Shown piece after piece: positions 8,122 to 15,913 of a stretch of 64,000 bases of DNA. Both the position numbers and the translations under genes were made by a program. Each line of letters opens with the position of its first letter. Within the stretch, counting starts at the first letter, position 1. The stretch lies in NCBI GenBank assembly GCA_963708245.1, contig OY970201.1, positions 5,146,001-5,210,000 of the forward strand, written 5' to 3'. The DNA comes from CAVYXK01 sp963708245. GTDB taxonomy: Bacteria > Pseudomonadota > Alphaproteobacteria > Acetobacterales > Acetobacteraceae. A model generated the notes under the pieces. The model had not been told where the DNA came from. It ran no database searches and saw only the letters and a list, made by a program, of their open reading frames with translations.

Positions 8122-9257
8122 GTGCTCTGATCCTAACGGACGATTCCCAAGTCGGCGCGACCGTGCGATTCTGTTGGCATGAGCAAGACAGAGGCATGTA
8201 TCTGGCTGTCGCCTGCGGATCGGGCGACGCTGCAAGGTTGGATTTCCGGGCGGAACACGCCGCAGAAGTTGGTCTGGCGGGCGCAGATCGTGCTGCTGTC
8301 GGCAGCGCGGCTTGGCCTGATGGCGATCACGCGCTCGGTCGGCAAGAGCAAGGTGACGGTCAGCCGTTGGCAGGAGCGCTACCTGGCCAAGGGGATCGAT
8401 GGCCTGCGGCGCGACGCCACCCGCCCGGGGCGTAAGCCGCCGCTGACGGCCGAGACGATCCAGCAGGTCATACACAAGACTCTGCACGAGAAGCCGCCGG
8501 CCGGCACCCACTGGAGCATCCGCAAGATGGCCGCCGCCAGCGGCCTCAGCTACACCAGCGCCCAGCGCATCTGGAAGGCACACGAGCTCAAGCCGCATCG
8601 GGTAAAGACCTTCAAGCTGTCGAACGACAAGCGGTTCGTCGAGAAGGTGCAGGACATCGTCGGCCTCTACCTTAATCCTCCGGAGAAGGCATTGGTGTTC
8701 TCGGTGGATGAGAAGAGCCAGATCCAGGCACTTGACCGCACGCAGCCCGGCCTGCCGCTCAAGAAGGGGCGTTGCGGCACCATGACGCATGATTACAAGC
8801 GCCACGGCACTACCACGCTATTCGCCGCCCTGGAGGTGGCCACTGGCAGGGTCATCGGCCAGTGCATGCCGCGTCACCGTCACCAGGAGTGGCTTAAATT
8901 CCTGCGCCGGATCGACGCCGAGACACCGAACCACCTCGATGTGCATCTGATCGCGGACAACTACGCCACACACAAACACGCCAAGGTCCGGGCTTGGCTA
9001 AAGCGACACCCGCGGTTTCACATGCATTTTACCCCGACCTCGGCCTCCTGGCTCAATCAGGTCGAACGGTTCTTCGGCCTGATCACCGGGGACCGCATCC
9101 GCGTGGCGTGTTTAAAAGTGTCGCGGCATTGGTCACGGCGATCCGGGATTACTTGCAGCGTCATAATGCCGATCCCAAGCCCTTCGTGTGGACCGCCTCC
9201 GCTGCCGCTATCCTCGAGAAGGTCGCACGTGGGCGACAAGCGTTAGAGTCACAACAC
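8122..9257. mobile_element. IS630-family insertion sequence, decayed
   Basis: 1136-bp element flanked by TA at 8120-8121 and 9258-9259, the TA target duplication typical of IS630/Tc1-mariner elements. The ends read GTGCTCTGATCCTAACG and, on the other strand, GTGTTGTGACTCTAACG, matching at 13 of 17 positions. Its left TA is also the outermost base pair of the neighbouring IS5-like terminal repeat, so it inserted exactly at the edge of that element. Confidence 0.8.
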
Positions 9258-9260
9258 TAG
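8179..9260 (+). pseudogene. IS630-family transposase, frameshifted near its end
   Basis: Tc1/mariner-like DDE transposase with an N-terminal HTH (KSKVTVSRWQERYL), a winged-helix segment (THWSIRKMAAASGLS) and catalytic motifs VFSVDEKSQIQAL, HLIADNYATHKH and ASWLNQVERFF. One base is missing near 9101-9104: the natural frame RRGVFKSVAALV continues one frame over to the TAG at 9258-9260. The main frame instead runs into unrelated residues to 9246. The catalytic core precedes the damage, so partial activity is conceivable. The natural stop codon is built from the target TA plus one flanking base. Confidence 0.85.
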
Positions 9261-9676
9261 TCCATCTCCTGCTCCAGCGCCTCGATTTCGGCATCGCTGA
9301 AGCCGAAATGGTGCGCGATCTCGTGCACCAGCACGTTGCGGACCAGGCGGAACAGATCCTCGCCGGTCTCGATCCACTCGAGCAAAATGGCTTCGCGGTA
9401 GAGGAAGATCAGGTCCGGCTGACGCGCGATGTCATCGATGCTGCGGTCGGGAAGCGGCGTGCCGCGATAGAGGCCGGTCAACTCCCAGGGCGACTCGATC
9501 CCCATCTCGTCCAGCGTTTCGTCGTCGGCCGAGTCTTCGATCGCGATGCCGACGCCCTCCACGTGGCGGGCGAGCCGGGCCGGAATGGCGGCCAGCGCAC
9601 GCTCGGCCATCTCGGCGATGTCGTCGAGGCTTGGCGGTGCGCCGAATGTCGGGCGATGGTCAGGATCGTCGGTCAT
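9257..9676 (-). CDS. Zincin-like metallopeptidase family protein
   Basis: 139-residue protein of the small zincin-like family (PF06262 type), with the zinc-binding HEIAH at residues 118-122 followed by HFGFSD. No signal peptide or membrane segment, so probably cytoplasmic; substrates of this family are unknown. ATG 9676 is preferred because upstream in-frame residues are low-complexity Ala/Pro and lie over the divergent mmcB start region. The stop codon spans the IS630 junction (9257-9259), but the protein end is natural since the pre-insertion sequence also gives CTA here. Confidence 0.85.
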   Translation of the reverse strand: MTDDPDHRPTFGAPPSLDDIAEMAERALAAIPARLARHVEGVGIAIEDSADDETLDEMGIESPWELTGLYRGTPLPDRSIDDIARQPDLIFLYREAILLEWIETGEDLFRLVRNVLVHEIAHHFGFSDAEIEALEQEMD

Positions 9677-9693
9677 CGCGATATCGGTGCAGG

Positions 9694-10188
9694 ATGCCGG
9701 AGTTGGGTCAAGCAGGGGCGGCCGGGCCAAGCCTGCCGGAGCGCGCGGCGGCGATCCGGCGGGCGGCGGCGCGGCTGTGCGGGCGGCTGGGCTGGGCGCC
9801 GCTGCACGAGGTGCCGCTGCCGAACGGGCGGCGGGCCGACATCCTGGCACTGCGCCCGGACGGTGGCTTCGCCTGCATCGAAGTGAAGTCGGGACCGCGC
9901 GATTTCCTGGTGGATGCGAAATGGCCCGAGTATCGCGAGTTCTGCGACGTCCTGTTCTTCGCCGTCGGGGCGGAGTTCCCGCTGCATCTGCTGCCGGGCG
10001 AGGTGGGACTGATCGTATCTGACGGGCTGGAAGCGGATATCCTCCGTGACGCGCCGGTGCACCTGCTGGCGGGCAATCGGCGGCGGGCGCTGCTGCAGCG
10101 CTTCGCGCTGCTCGCAGCCGGGCGGCTGGCTGCGTGGGAGGATCCCGCGGGGTTCACCGAATTGCGGACGGCGATGCGGGTGGAGTGA
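9694..10188 (+). CDS. mmcB: MmcB-family DNA repair nuclease
   Basis: 164-residue PD-(D/E)xK-fold protein of the MmcB family, linked in Caulobacter to the SOS response and mitomycin C resistance. Catalytic residues are visible as D49 (RRADILAL) and E63-V-K65 (CIEVKSG), followed by the family segment RDFLVDAKWPEYREFCD. The ATG at 9694 is chosen because longer versions would run into the divergent zincin gene, whose start is 17 bases away. I did not find a clear GTTC-N7-GTTC LexA box upstream, so SOS control is not shown here. Confidence 0.85.
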   Translation: MPELGQAGAAGPSLPERAAAIRRAAARLCGRLGWAPLHEVPLPNGRRADILALRPDGGFACIEVKSGPRDFLVDAKWPEYREFCDVLFFAVGAEFPLHLLPGEVGLIVSDGLEADILRDAPVHLLAGNRRRALLQRFALLAAGRLAAWEDPAGFTELRTAMRVE

Positions 10189-10265
10189 ACTTAAGCAATC
10201 CGGAGTTGAAGCGTATGCAGCAAGTCGGCTAGATCGGTTCGCTCCTTGAATAGAGACAGCCAGCC

Positions 10266-11687
10266 ATGCGTACATCCTTTCTGCGAGCCATCCTGCTGTC
10301 GGTCGCCGTGGCGCTAGCTACAGCGCTGCCGGCCGTCCCCCAGGCTGCTGCCGCTGGGGTCGAGGATCCCGGCCTTGCCGACCTTGTCGCCACTCTGCTG
10401 CCGAGTGTCGTTAATATCACGACGACCCGTTACAAGGACATTCAAATCCCGCCGGGCAATTCGGTGATAGCTCAGGCCGCAGAACCCGACAAAAGCCTGT
10501 GGTATGGCAGCGGGTTCATCATCTCCACCGACGGATACGTTATCACCAACAAGCACGTGGTACACAACGGGATCAACTTCAAAGTCACTATGAGCGACGG
10601 CGTGCAGTTTCCCGCGGATCTAATCGGCGAGGCTGATTGCTGCGATATTGCGGTGATCAAAATAGTGGCCAACAGGCCCTTCGTTCCAGTCAAGATGGGC
10701 GACAGCGACACGCTGCGCCAGGGTGAGTTCGTGATCGCGATCGGCAATCCGCTGGGTTTCAATAGCACAGTGACCACTGGCATTGTCAGCGCTCTCAACC
10801 GCGATTTCCACTTCACCCAGTTCGACGACTACATACAGACTGATGCTGCGATCAACGAAGGCAACTCTGGTGGCCCCCTGTTCAACGCCAAGGGTGAAGT
10901 GATCGGGGTTAACTCCGCGATCTACACGACCGCCACGAGTACGGGCAATATCGGCATTGGGCTAGCGATTCCGATCAACGACGCACATGCCGTCATAGGC
11001 CATATGCGCAGCGCCGAATTGATGAAAATGAAGCCGGCCTACCTGGGTGTGCAGATCCAGTCGCTGACCCCCGATCTGGCCAATGCGTACGGGCTTCCGG
11101 GGCCATGGGGATCGATCGTCCTGAAGGTGCTGGATGGCACCCCGGCCGCACAGGCGAAGATTCGCGCCGGCGACATCATCACGTCATTCGGAAACCGCTT
11201 CGCGGCAGACAGCCGTGCCCTGCTGCGCGACGTTGCCGAGGCGGTACCGGGAACAACCATCACGCTGGGCGTCTTGCGTGACGGCACGCAGCAAATGGTG
11301 CCCGTTAAATTGACCGAATTGCCCGACTACAGGTTAGAAGGTACCTTCCTTGGTGAACCCGGTGCCCCGAAGCCCAAACTGCCGCCGGAGGCAACGACCA
11401 ATTTTGGTCTGCAGATGGCGGCGATTACCCCAGAGCTTCGGGCCAAATTCCATCTCAATGAGGAGCAACAGGGTGTGGTAATCACCGGTGTTGCGATTGG
11501 CAGCGCGGCCGCAAATGCCAAGATCAATGCAGGAGCGGTCATCGTGCAGATGCGCGACACGGCGGTTGCTTCCCCCGACGATGTCGTGAAAGCCGTGGAT
11601 AACGAACGCAAGCAGATGCATCCATTCGTGCCGATACTGGTCGCGGAGCCGGCGGGACTACGCTGGGTGTCGCTACAGTTCGACTGA
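10266..11687 (+). CDS. HtrA/DegP-type periplasmic serine protease with two PDZ domains
   Basis: 473-residue exported protease. A signal peptide covers about residues 1-30 (MRTSFLRAILLSVAVALA, cut near AAAAG). The trypsin-like domain has H97 (TNKHVVH), D127 (CCDIAVIK) and S201 (NEGNSGGP); PDZ domains follow at about 260-345 and 375-470. Such proteins degrade or refold damaged envelope proteins. The very similar gene at 12599-14020 faces it tail to tail with the same length. The gene ends 23 bases from the convergent secreted-protein gene. The ribosome site is weak. Confidence 0.92.
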   Translation: MRTSFLRAILLSVAVALATALPAVPQAAAAGVEDPGLADLVATLLPSVVNITTTRYKDIQIPPGNSVIAQAAEPDKSLWYGSGFIISTDGYVITNKHVVHNGINFKVTMSDGVQFPADLIGEADCCDIAVIKIVANRPFVPVKMGDSDTLRQGEFVIAIGNPLGFNSTVTTGIVSALNRDFHFTQFDDYIQTDAAINEGNSGGPLFNAKGEVIGVNSAIYTTATSTGNIGIGLAIPINDAHAVIGHMRSAELMKMKPAYLGVQIQSLTPDLANAYGLPGPWGSIVLKVLDGTPAAQAKIRAGDIITSFGNRFAADSRALLRDVAEAVPGTTITLGVLRDGTQQMVPVKLTELPDYRLEGTFLGEPGAPKPKLPPEATTNFGLQMAAITPELRAKFHLNEEQQGVVITGVAIGSAAANAKINAGAVIVQMRDTAVASPDDVVKAVDNERKQMHPFVPILVAEPAGLRWVSLQFD

Positions 11688-11710
11688 GCGGCCCGAATCG
11701 GTCGGCAGTG

Positions 11711-12154
11711 CTACTGCACAACATTGTCCTGTTCTTGCCCAGAGGGGTTCCATTTCCGCAGATCGGCGTTAGGATTAAACTTCAACTTGGCGTTGGCGCA
11801 CCCCTCGCCCGACACCGTTGCGGTGACGGCCCCATTAGCAGATTTCGTTCCAGCAACGGTGCCAACGGGACCCTGTCCCATTGAGGAAGTCAAAGTCAGT
11901 TGGAAGTGCCCGGCCTGGTCAATTGCCCCCTTGGCCTGGCTGACTCCGCTCATATCAGAATAGTAGAAGATTCCAGTGACGTCACCGTTCTCGTGGCGCG
12001 CAAGGCGCCATAAAAGGTAAGGGCACCCCGCTACACTTGACTGCACCTGCCCGGTATAGCCAGGCATGGGTGGCGCAGCCGCTGCCGGTCTTCCAACTAG
12101 AGCTCCAGCGGCGACTAGGCTTAGTGCCGACGCGAACGCTGCTACGCGGTTCAT
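11711..12154 (-). CDS. Small secreted protein of unknown function
   Basis: 147 residues with a clear signal peptide (MNRVAAFASALSLVAAGALV, cut near RPAAAAPP). The mature part has two cysteines that could pair (AGCPYLLW and GEGCANAK) and alternating short strands (VTGIFYYSDM, HFQLTLTSS, VTATVSG), suggesting a small beta-barrel or sandwich. No family recognised. ATG 12154 is chosen for the signal peptide and a purine-rich site upstream. It lies between the two HtrA-type protease genes and downstream of the minus-strand one, so a periplasmic link to them is possible but unproven. Confidence 0.75.
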   Translation of the reverse strand: MNRVAAFASALSLVAAGALVGRPAAAAPPMPGYTGQVQSSVAGCPYLLWRLARHENGDVTGIFYYSDMSGVSQAKGAIDQAGHFQLTLTSSMGQGPVGTVAGTKSANGAVTATVSGEGCANAKLKFNPNADLRKWNPSGQEQDNVVQ

Positions 12155-12309
12155 GCCGATTCCCCTTTTTCCTTGAAGTGACCCGCCTGTTTGAGGCGCA
12201 TCACGGCCTACTATCGCATCAGACATCACCTGGAGCTATGCGAAATTGGCAAAGCGCGATACCCATCATATGAAAGATTGGTGACTCTGCTCCCGGCCTT
12301 ATCTTTCCA

Positions 12310-12566
12310 TCATCCCAGGCGGAACCAGGCAGAGACCAGCGGGGCGGCATCAAGCGCCGTTCGTACCGCCGCCTCGCCCTCCGGCGTGCGACACAGGCCA
12401 CCACAGTTCGGAAGAAGGTGAACTCGCCCGTGCGCGGGCCAGGAACAGGCCGCCGAGTTCCTCGGCCGCGGGTGAGCGAACCGCACAGCAAGGGCAGCCG
12501 GGCGGACCGGGCAGCCACCCGCTGGTGGTCGACGCGCGTCATGGCTGTCAACTCATCTTCTTGCAC
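12310..12566 (-). pseudogene. Decayed copy of the unknown gene at 14541-14891
   Basis: This stretch aligns base by base with the 3' two-thirds of the gene at 14541-14891, including GCPCCA-RSPAA, GLFLARAR, FRTVV and LVSAWFR, and ends at the equivalent TGA (12310-12312). At least two frameshifts break it: one after LARARA and one around VVAC, beyond which RTPEGEAAVRTALDAAPLV is readable only in another frame. The 5' third is barely recognisable. It is a dead duplicate lying downstream of the minus-strand HtrA-type gene. Confidence 0.75.
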
Positions 12567-12598
12567 GACGGGGCATGCTGCGGCGTGTCATCGACTGC

Positions 12599-14020
12599 TC
12601 AGTCGAGCCGCAGCGACACCCAGCGGCGTCCCGACGGTTCCACAATCAGCATCGGGACGAATGGACGCTTCTGCTGGCGTTCCTCGCCCACAACTCTCTG
12701 CACATCATCGGGCGAAGTGACGGTCGTATAGCGCACCCGCATGATCACCGAACCCGCATCGATTTTGCTGTTCGCGGCCGTGCTGCCAATCGCAACACCG
12801 GTGATCACTACGCCCTGTTGCTGCTCACTGAGTTTGTATTTAGCGCGAAGCTCTGGGGTGACCGCCGCCATTTCCAGACCAAAGTTCGTCGTTGCCTCCG
12901 GCGGCAGTTTCGGTTTGGGTACACCGGGCTGGCCCAGGAAGGTGCTGTACGATTGACCAGCAGGCAGTCCGATCAAGGTGACGGGCACTGTCTGCTCCGT
13001 ACCGCCACGCAACACGACCAAACCCACCGCCGTTCCCGGAACCGTCTCGACGATGTCACGCATCAGGGCACGGCTGTCTGCCGCGAACTTAGGCCCGAAC
13101 GAGGTGATGATGTCGCCGGGGCGAAGGCCCGCCTGCGCGGCCGGGCTGCCATCCGTTACATCCACGACGATGGATCCCCACGGCCCCGGAAGCCCATAGG
13201 CGGCAGCCAGATCGGGCGTAAGCGATTGCACTTGCGCACCCAGATAGGCCTGCTTCATCTTGCCCAACTGGAACTCTCGCATATGTGTCACGATGAACTT
13301 CGCGTCGTTGATCGGGATGGCCAGCCCAATACCAATATTGCCTGTACTGGTGGCGGATGTGTACAGTGCGGAGTTGACGCCGACCACTTCGCCCTTGGCG
13401 TTGAACATCGGGCCACCGGAGTTGCCCTCGTTGATCGCAGCATCGGTCTGGATGTAATCGTCGAAATCGGTGAAGTGAAAATCCCGATTGAGGGCGCTGA
13501 TGATGCCCGTGCTCACAGTGCTTTGGAAGCCGAGCGGATTGCCGATCGCGATCACGAAATCGCCCTGGCTCAACGTGTCACTGTCGCCCAGCTTGACCGG
13601 GTGGAACGGCCTATCACCTCGTATCTTGATCACCGCGATGTCGGCGCAACAAGACTCGGCGATCAAGTCGGCGGGAAGCTGAACGCCGTCACTAAGGGTG
13701 ACCGTGAAGCCCACTCCGTTATGCACGACATGCTTGTTGGTGACGACGTACCCGTCAGTGGTGATGATGAACCCGGTGCCATACCAGATGCTTTTGTCGG
13801 GTTTGGCGACCTGCGCCATGACTGACTGGCCTGGCGGGATCTGAACGGCCTCGTAGCGCGTCGTCGTGATGTTGACGACGCTGGGCAGCAGGCTGGCGAC
13901 AAGGTTGGGAAGGTCGGCATCAGTGATCCCGGCGGCCGCGGCCGGGGGAACAGACGGCAGACCGGTTATCAGTGTCACGGCGGCCGCAAGCAGGATCGCA
14001 CGCAGAACGGAGGTAGGCAT
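12599..14020 (-). CDS. Second HtrA/DegP-type periplasmic serine protease
   Basis: Paralogue of the protease at 10266-11687: also 473 residues and colinear without gaps through the protease domain. Signal peptide MPTSVLRAILLAAAVTLITG, catalytic H97 (TNKHVVH), D127 (CCADIAVIK) and S201 (NEGNSGGP), then two PDZ domains. ATG 14020 is supported by AGGGAGAA just upstream and by the paralogue; a longer frame to 14158 lacks a signal peptide. The two genes are convergent and enclose a small secreted protein and a decayed gene, indicating duplication with inversion. Confidence 0.92.
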   Translation of the reverse strand: MPTSVLRAILLAAAVTLITGLPSVPPAAAAGITDADLPNLVASLLPSVVNITTTRYEAVQIPPGQSVMAQVAKPDKSIWYGTGFIITTDGYVVTNKHVVHNGVGFTVTLSDGVQLPADLIAESCCADIAVIKIRGDRPFHPVKLGDSDTLSQGDFVIAIGNPLGFQSTVSTGIISALNRDFHFTDFDDYIQTDAAINEGNSGGPMFNAKGEVVGVNSALYTSATSTGNIGIGLAIPINDAKFIVTHMREFQLGKMKQAYLGAQVQSLTPDLAAAYGLPGPWGSIVVDVTDGSPAAQAGLRPGDIITSFGPKFAADSRALMRDIVETVPGTAVGLVVLRGGTEQTVPVTLIGLPAGQSYSTFLGQPGVPKPKLPPEATTNFGLEMAAVTPELRAKYKLSEQQQGVVITGVAIGSTAANSKIDAGSVIMRVRYTTVTSPDDVQRVVGEERQQKRPFVPMLIVEPSGRRWVSLRLD

Positions 14021-14285
14021 GCAGTTGTTCTCCCTGTCCAAACGCGAACTATAAGGCCCTTTGTGCGCCGTTGCCGAGCCCACGCACGGCTGGCTCACTC
14101 TGGCGGCCCCGCATGATGAAAGAGCTGGTGGGCGTTTGACCCGATGAGGTTCTGACATGTCGTGACCCCCCAGCGATATCGGTCCCTATCGTCGCTTCTT
14201 CAGCGTGACGCCGCAATGTATTGGTCTTTCCGGTGAGTCTCCTCGCCCGTCCCGTCCGCGGCGCGGATCGCGGCTGCGACGGGAG

Positions 14286-14516
14286 GTCGCAATTGACCTT
14301 TCCATGCACCCAAGGACGCTGAACCGTCGACTGCAAGTGGAGGGCAAGAGCTTCCGCAGGCTGCTCAATGAAGCGCGTTTCCAAGTTGCTCGGCAATTGC
14401 TGGTCGGCACAAGATGGACGTTACCAATATTGCTCTCTCGCTCGGTTACGCCGATCCGAGCGGATTTTCAGCGATGGTCGGGCACAGCGCCGAGCCAGTG
14501 GCACGAACAACTGTAG
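14286..14516 (+). pseudogene. C-terminal remnant of an AraC-family regulator
   Basis: Pieces of the AraC double-HTH domain in successive frames: MHPRTLNRRLQVEGKSFRRL and LNEARFQVARQLLVGT, then MDVTNIALSLGYADPSG one frame over, then FQRWSGTAPSQWHEQL back in the first frame, ending at TAG 14514-14516. The break after LVGT is a single missing base, and a few residues are lost before FQRWSG. The N-terminal sensor domain is absent. Upstream from 14021 to 14285 I see nothing coding. Confidence 0.75.
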
Positions 14517-14540
14517 ATGCTGCCCCGGCCGTTGTTGCCA

Positions 14541-14891
14541 TCACTCCGGGCGGAACCAAGCGGAGACCAGCGGATCGGCGTCGAGCGCCGCGCGCACTGC
14601 CGCCTCAGCTTCCGGCGTGCGGCACACTGCAACCACGATCCGGAAGAGCTCCACTTCCCCTCGGGCTCGGGCCAGGAACAGCCCAGAGAGCGCCACGGCC
14701 GCCGGCGAACGGGCCGCACAGCACGGGCAGCCCGACGGATGCGGGCCGGGCGCCGCGGCTCCGCTGAACCGCTCGACCGCCATCCCGTCGGGGGCCGGCG
14801 TGTCCCCCTCGATCAACAGGGCCGACCCATCGCCGGCATCCGACACTGACCCGAACCGGACTGGCACGCGGGCACCGACGAAGAGCGGCAT
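14541..14891 (-). CDS. Unknown small protein divergent from the metH operon
   Basis: 116-residue protein without signal peptide or membrane segment. Notable are a cysteine cluster GCPCCAAR near residue 54, which could bind metal, then a hydrophobic core (ALSGLFLARARGEVELFRIVVA) and a C-terminal alpha-helical stretch ending LVSAWFRPE. No family recognised. A decayed second copy lies at 12310-12566, so the gene has been duplicated. It starts 40 bases from the ArsR-methyltransferase gene and shares its 22-bp palindromic intergenic region, which suggests common control with metH. Confidence 0.65.
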   Translation of the reverse strand: MPLFVGARVPVRFGSVSDAGDGSALLIEGDTPAPDGMAVERFSGAAAPGPHPSGCPCCAARSPAAVALSGLFLARARGEVELFRIVVAVCRTPEAEAAVRAALDADPLVSAWFRPE

Positions 14892-14897
14892 AGGCTG

Positions 14898-14919
14898 GAC
14901 ATAAGGATATGTTTATGTC
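14898..14919. promoter_or_regulatory. 22-bp palindrome, probable ArsR-type operator
   Basis: GACATAA (14898-14904) is mirrored by TTATGTC, with a further central ATAT; 9 of 11 base pairs are symmetric. It fills most of the 40 bases between two divergent genes and ends 12 bases before the ArsR-methyltransferase start. Long AT-rich palindromes at this place are typical of ArsR/SmtB-family operators, so autorepression and control of metH and the divergent unknown gene is likely. Confidence 0.7.
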
Positions 14920-14931
14920 AGATACAAGGCC

Positions 14932-15897
14932 ATGGAGGCCCTGCTCACCGCCCTGCGCGCCGCCGCCGAGCCGACCCGGCTTCGCATCCTGGCGCTGGCC
15001 GGCCGGGGGGCGTTCTGCGTGTCGGAATTTACCGAGATTCTGGGGCAGTCGCAGCCTCGGCTGTCCCGCCATCTGAAGCTGCTCTGCGAAGCCGGCCTGC
15101 TGGAGCGGGTGCGGGAAGGCGCGAACGTCTGGTTTGCGGTGCCGACCGGGGAAACCGGTGCGCTGACCCGCGAGTTGCTGGCCCGAGTGGCCGAGGACGA
15201 TCCGACCATCGCGGCGGATCGGCGGCAGGCCGCGCGGGTGCTGTCGGAGCGGGCGCGCACGGCGTCCGAGAGCTTCCAGCGCAAAGGCGCTGACTGGGAC
15301 GAGATGCGGGCGATGGGGCTACCGGCGGCCTCGATCGAGGAGTGGCTGCTGGCGTTGGTGCCGGAGGGGCATAGCGGCCGGTTGCTGGACATCGGCACCG
15401 GGACGGGGCGTGTGCTGGAGCTGCTCGGTCCGCGCGTGGATGAGGGACTGGGTATCGATGCCAGCCGGGCGATGCTGGCGCTGGCTCGCTCGCGGCTGGC
15501 CAAGGCGGGGCTGGCGCATTGCCCGGTCCGGCTCGCCGACATGTACCGGCTACCGCTGCGTGATGCCTGCTTCGACATCGCCGTGCTGCAGATGGTGCTG
15601 CATCACGCGGACGACCCCGAAGGCGTGCTGGTCGAGGCCGCGCGTGTGCTGCGCCCAGGCGGACGCCTGATCATTATCGACCTTGCCGATCATCAGCAGT
15701 CGACAATGGCGGAAAAGCTCGCGCATCGCTGGCCGGGATTTGCCGACGACATGATGCAGCGCTGGCTGGCCGACGCTGGCCTAGCACCTGCGCAAAAGCT
15801 GTCGATCCCCGGCCCAGGAGAGCTGCCGGTGCGGATCTGGTCCGCCACCCGCACCGCAGCCGCCCCGACCGACCGCCTGATCGAACTCGCCGTCTGA
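14932..15897 (+). CDS. ArsR-family regulator fused to a SAM methyltransferase domain
   Basis: 321-residue fusion. Residues 1-90 form an ArsR/SmtB winged HTH (AAEPTRLRILALAG, then SQPRLSRHLKLL). Residues ~130-290 form a class I methyltransferase domain with SAM-binding LLDIGTGTGRVLEL (D153 region) and a later LQMVLHHADDP. This architecture is that of SahR-type regulators, known to sense the SAM cycle through the methyltransferase-like domain and to control methionine genes. Here it is co-transcribed with metH, only 16 bases apart, and preceded by a 22-bp palindrome. It could instead be a true methyltransferase; regulation is the more probable role. Confidence 0.85.
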   Translation: MEALLTALRAAAEPTRLRILALAGRGAFCVSEFTEILGQSQPRLSRHLKLLCEAGLLERVREGANVWFAVPTGETGALTRELLARVAEDDPTIAADRRQAARVLSERARTASESFQRKGADWDEMRAMGLPAASIEEWLLALVPEGHSGRLLDIGTGTGRVLELLGPRVDEGLGIDASRAMLALARSRLAKAGLAHCPVRLADMYRLPLRDACFDIAVLQMVLHHADDPEGVLVEAARVLRPGGRLIIIDLADHQQSTMAEKLAHRWPGFADDMMQRWLADAGLAPAQKLSIPGPGELPVRIWSATRTAAAPTDRLIELAV

Positions 15898-15913
15898 CGC
15901 AGGGCACGCCGCG

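Noticed and set aside
12575..13825. 416-residue plus-strand frame opposite the second HtrA-type gene
   Set aside because: The minus strand encodes a full protease with signal peptide and catalytic triad; this frame has none of these.
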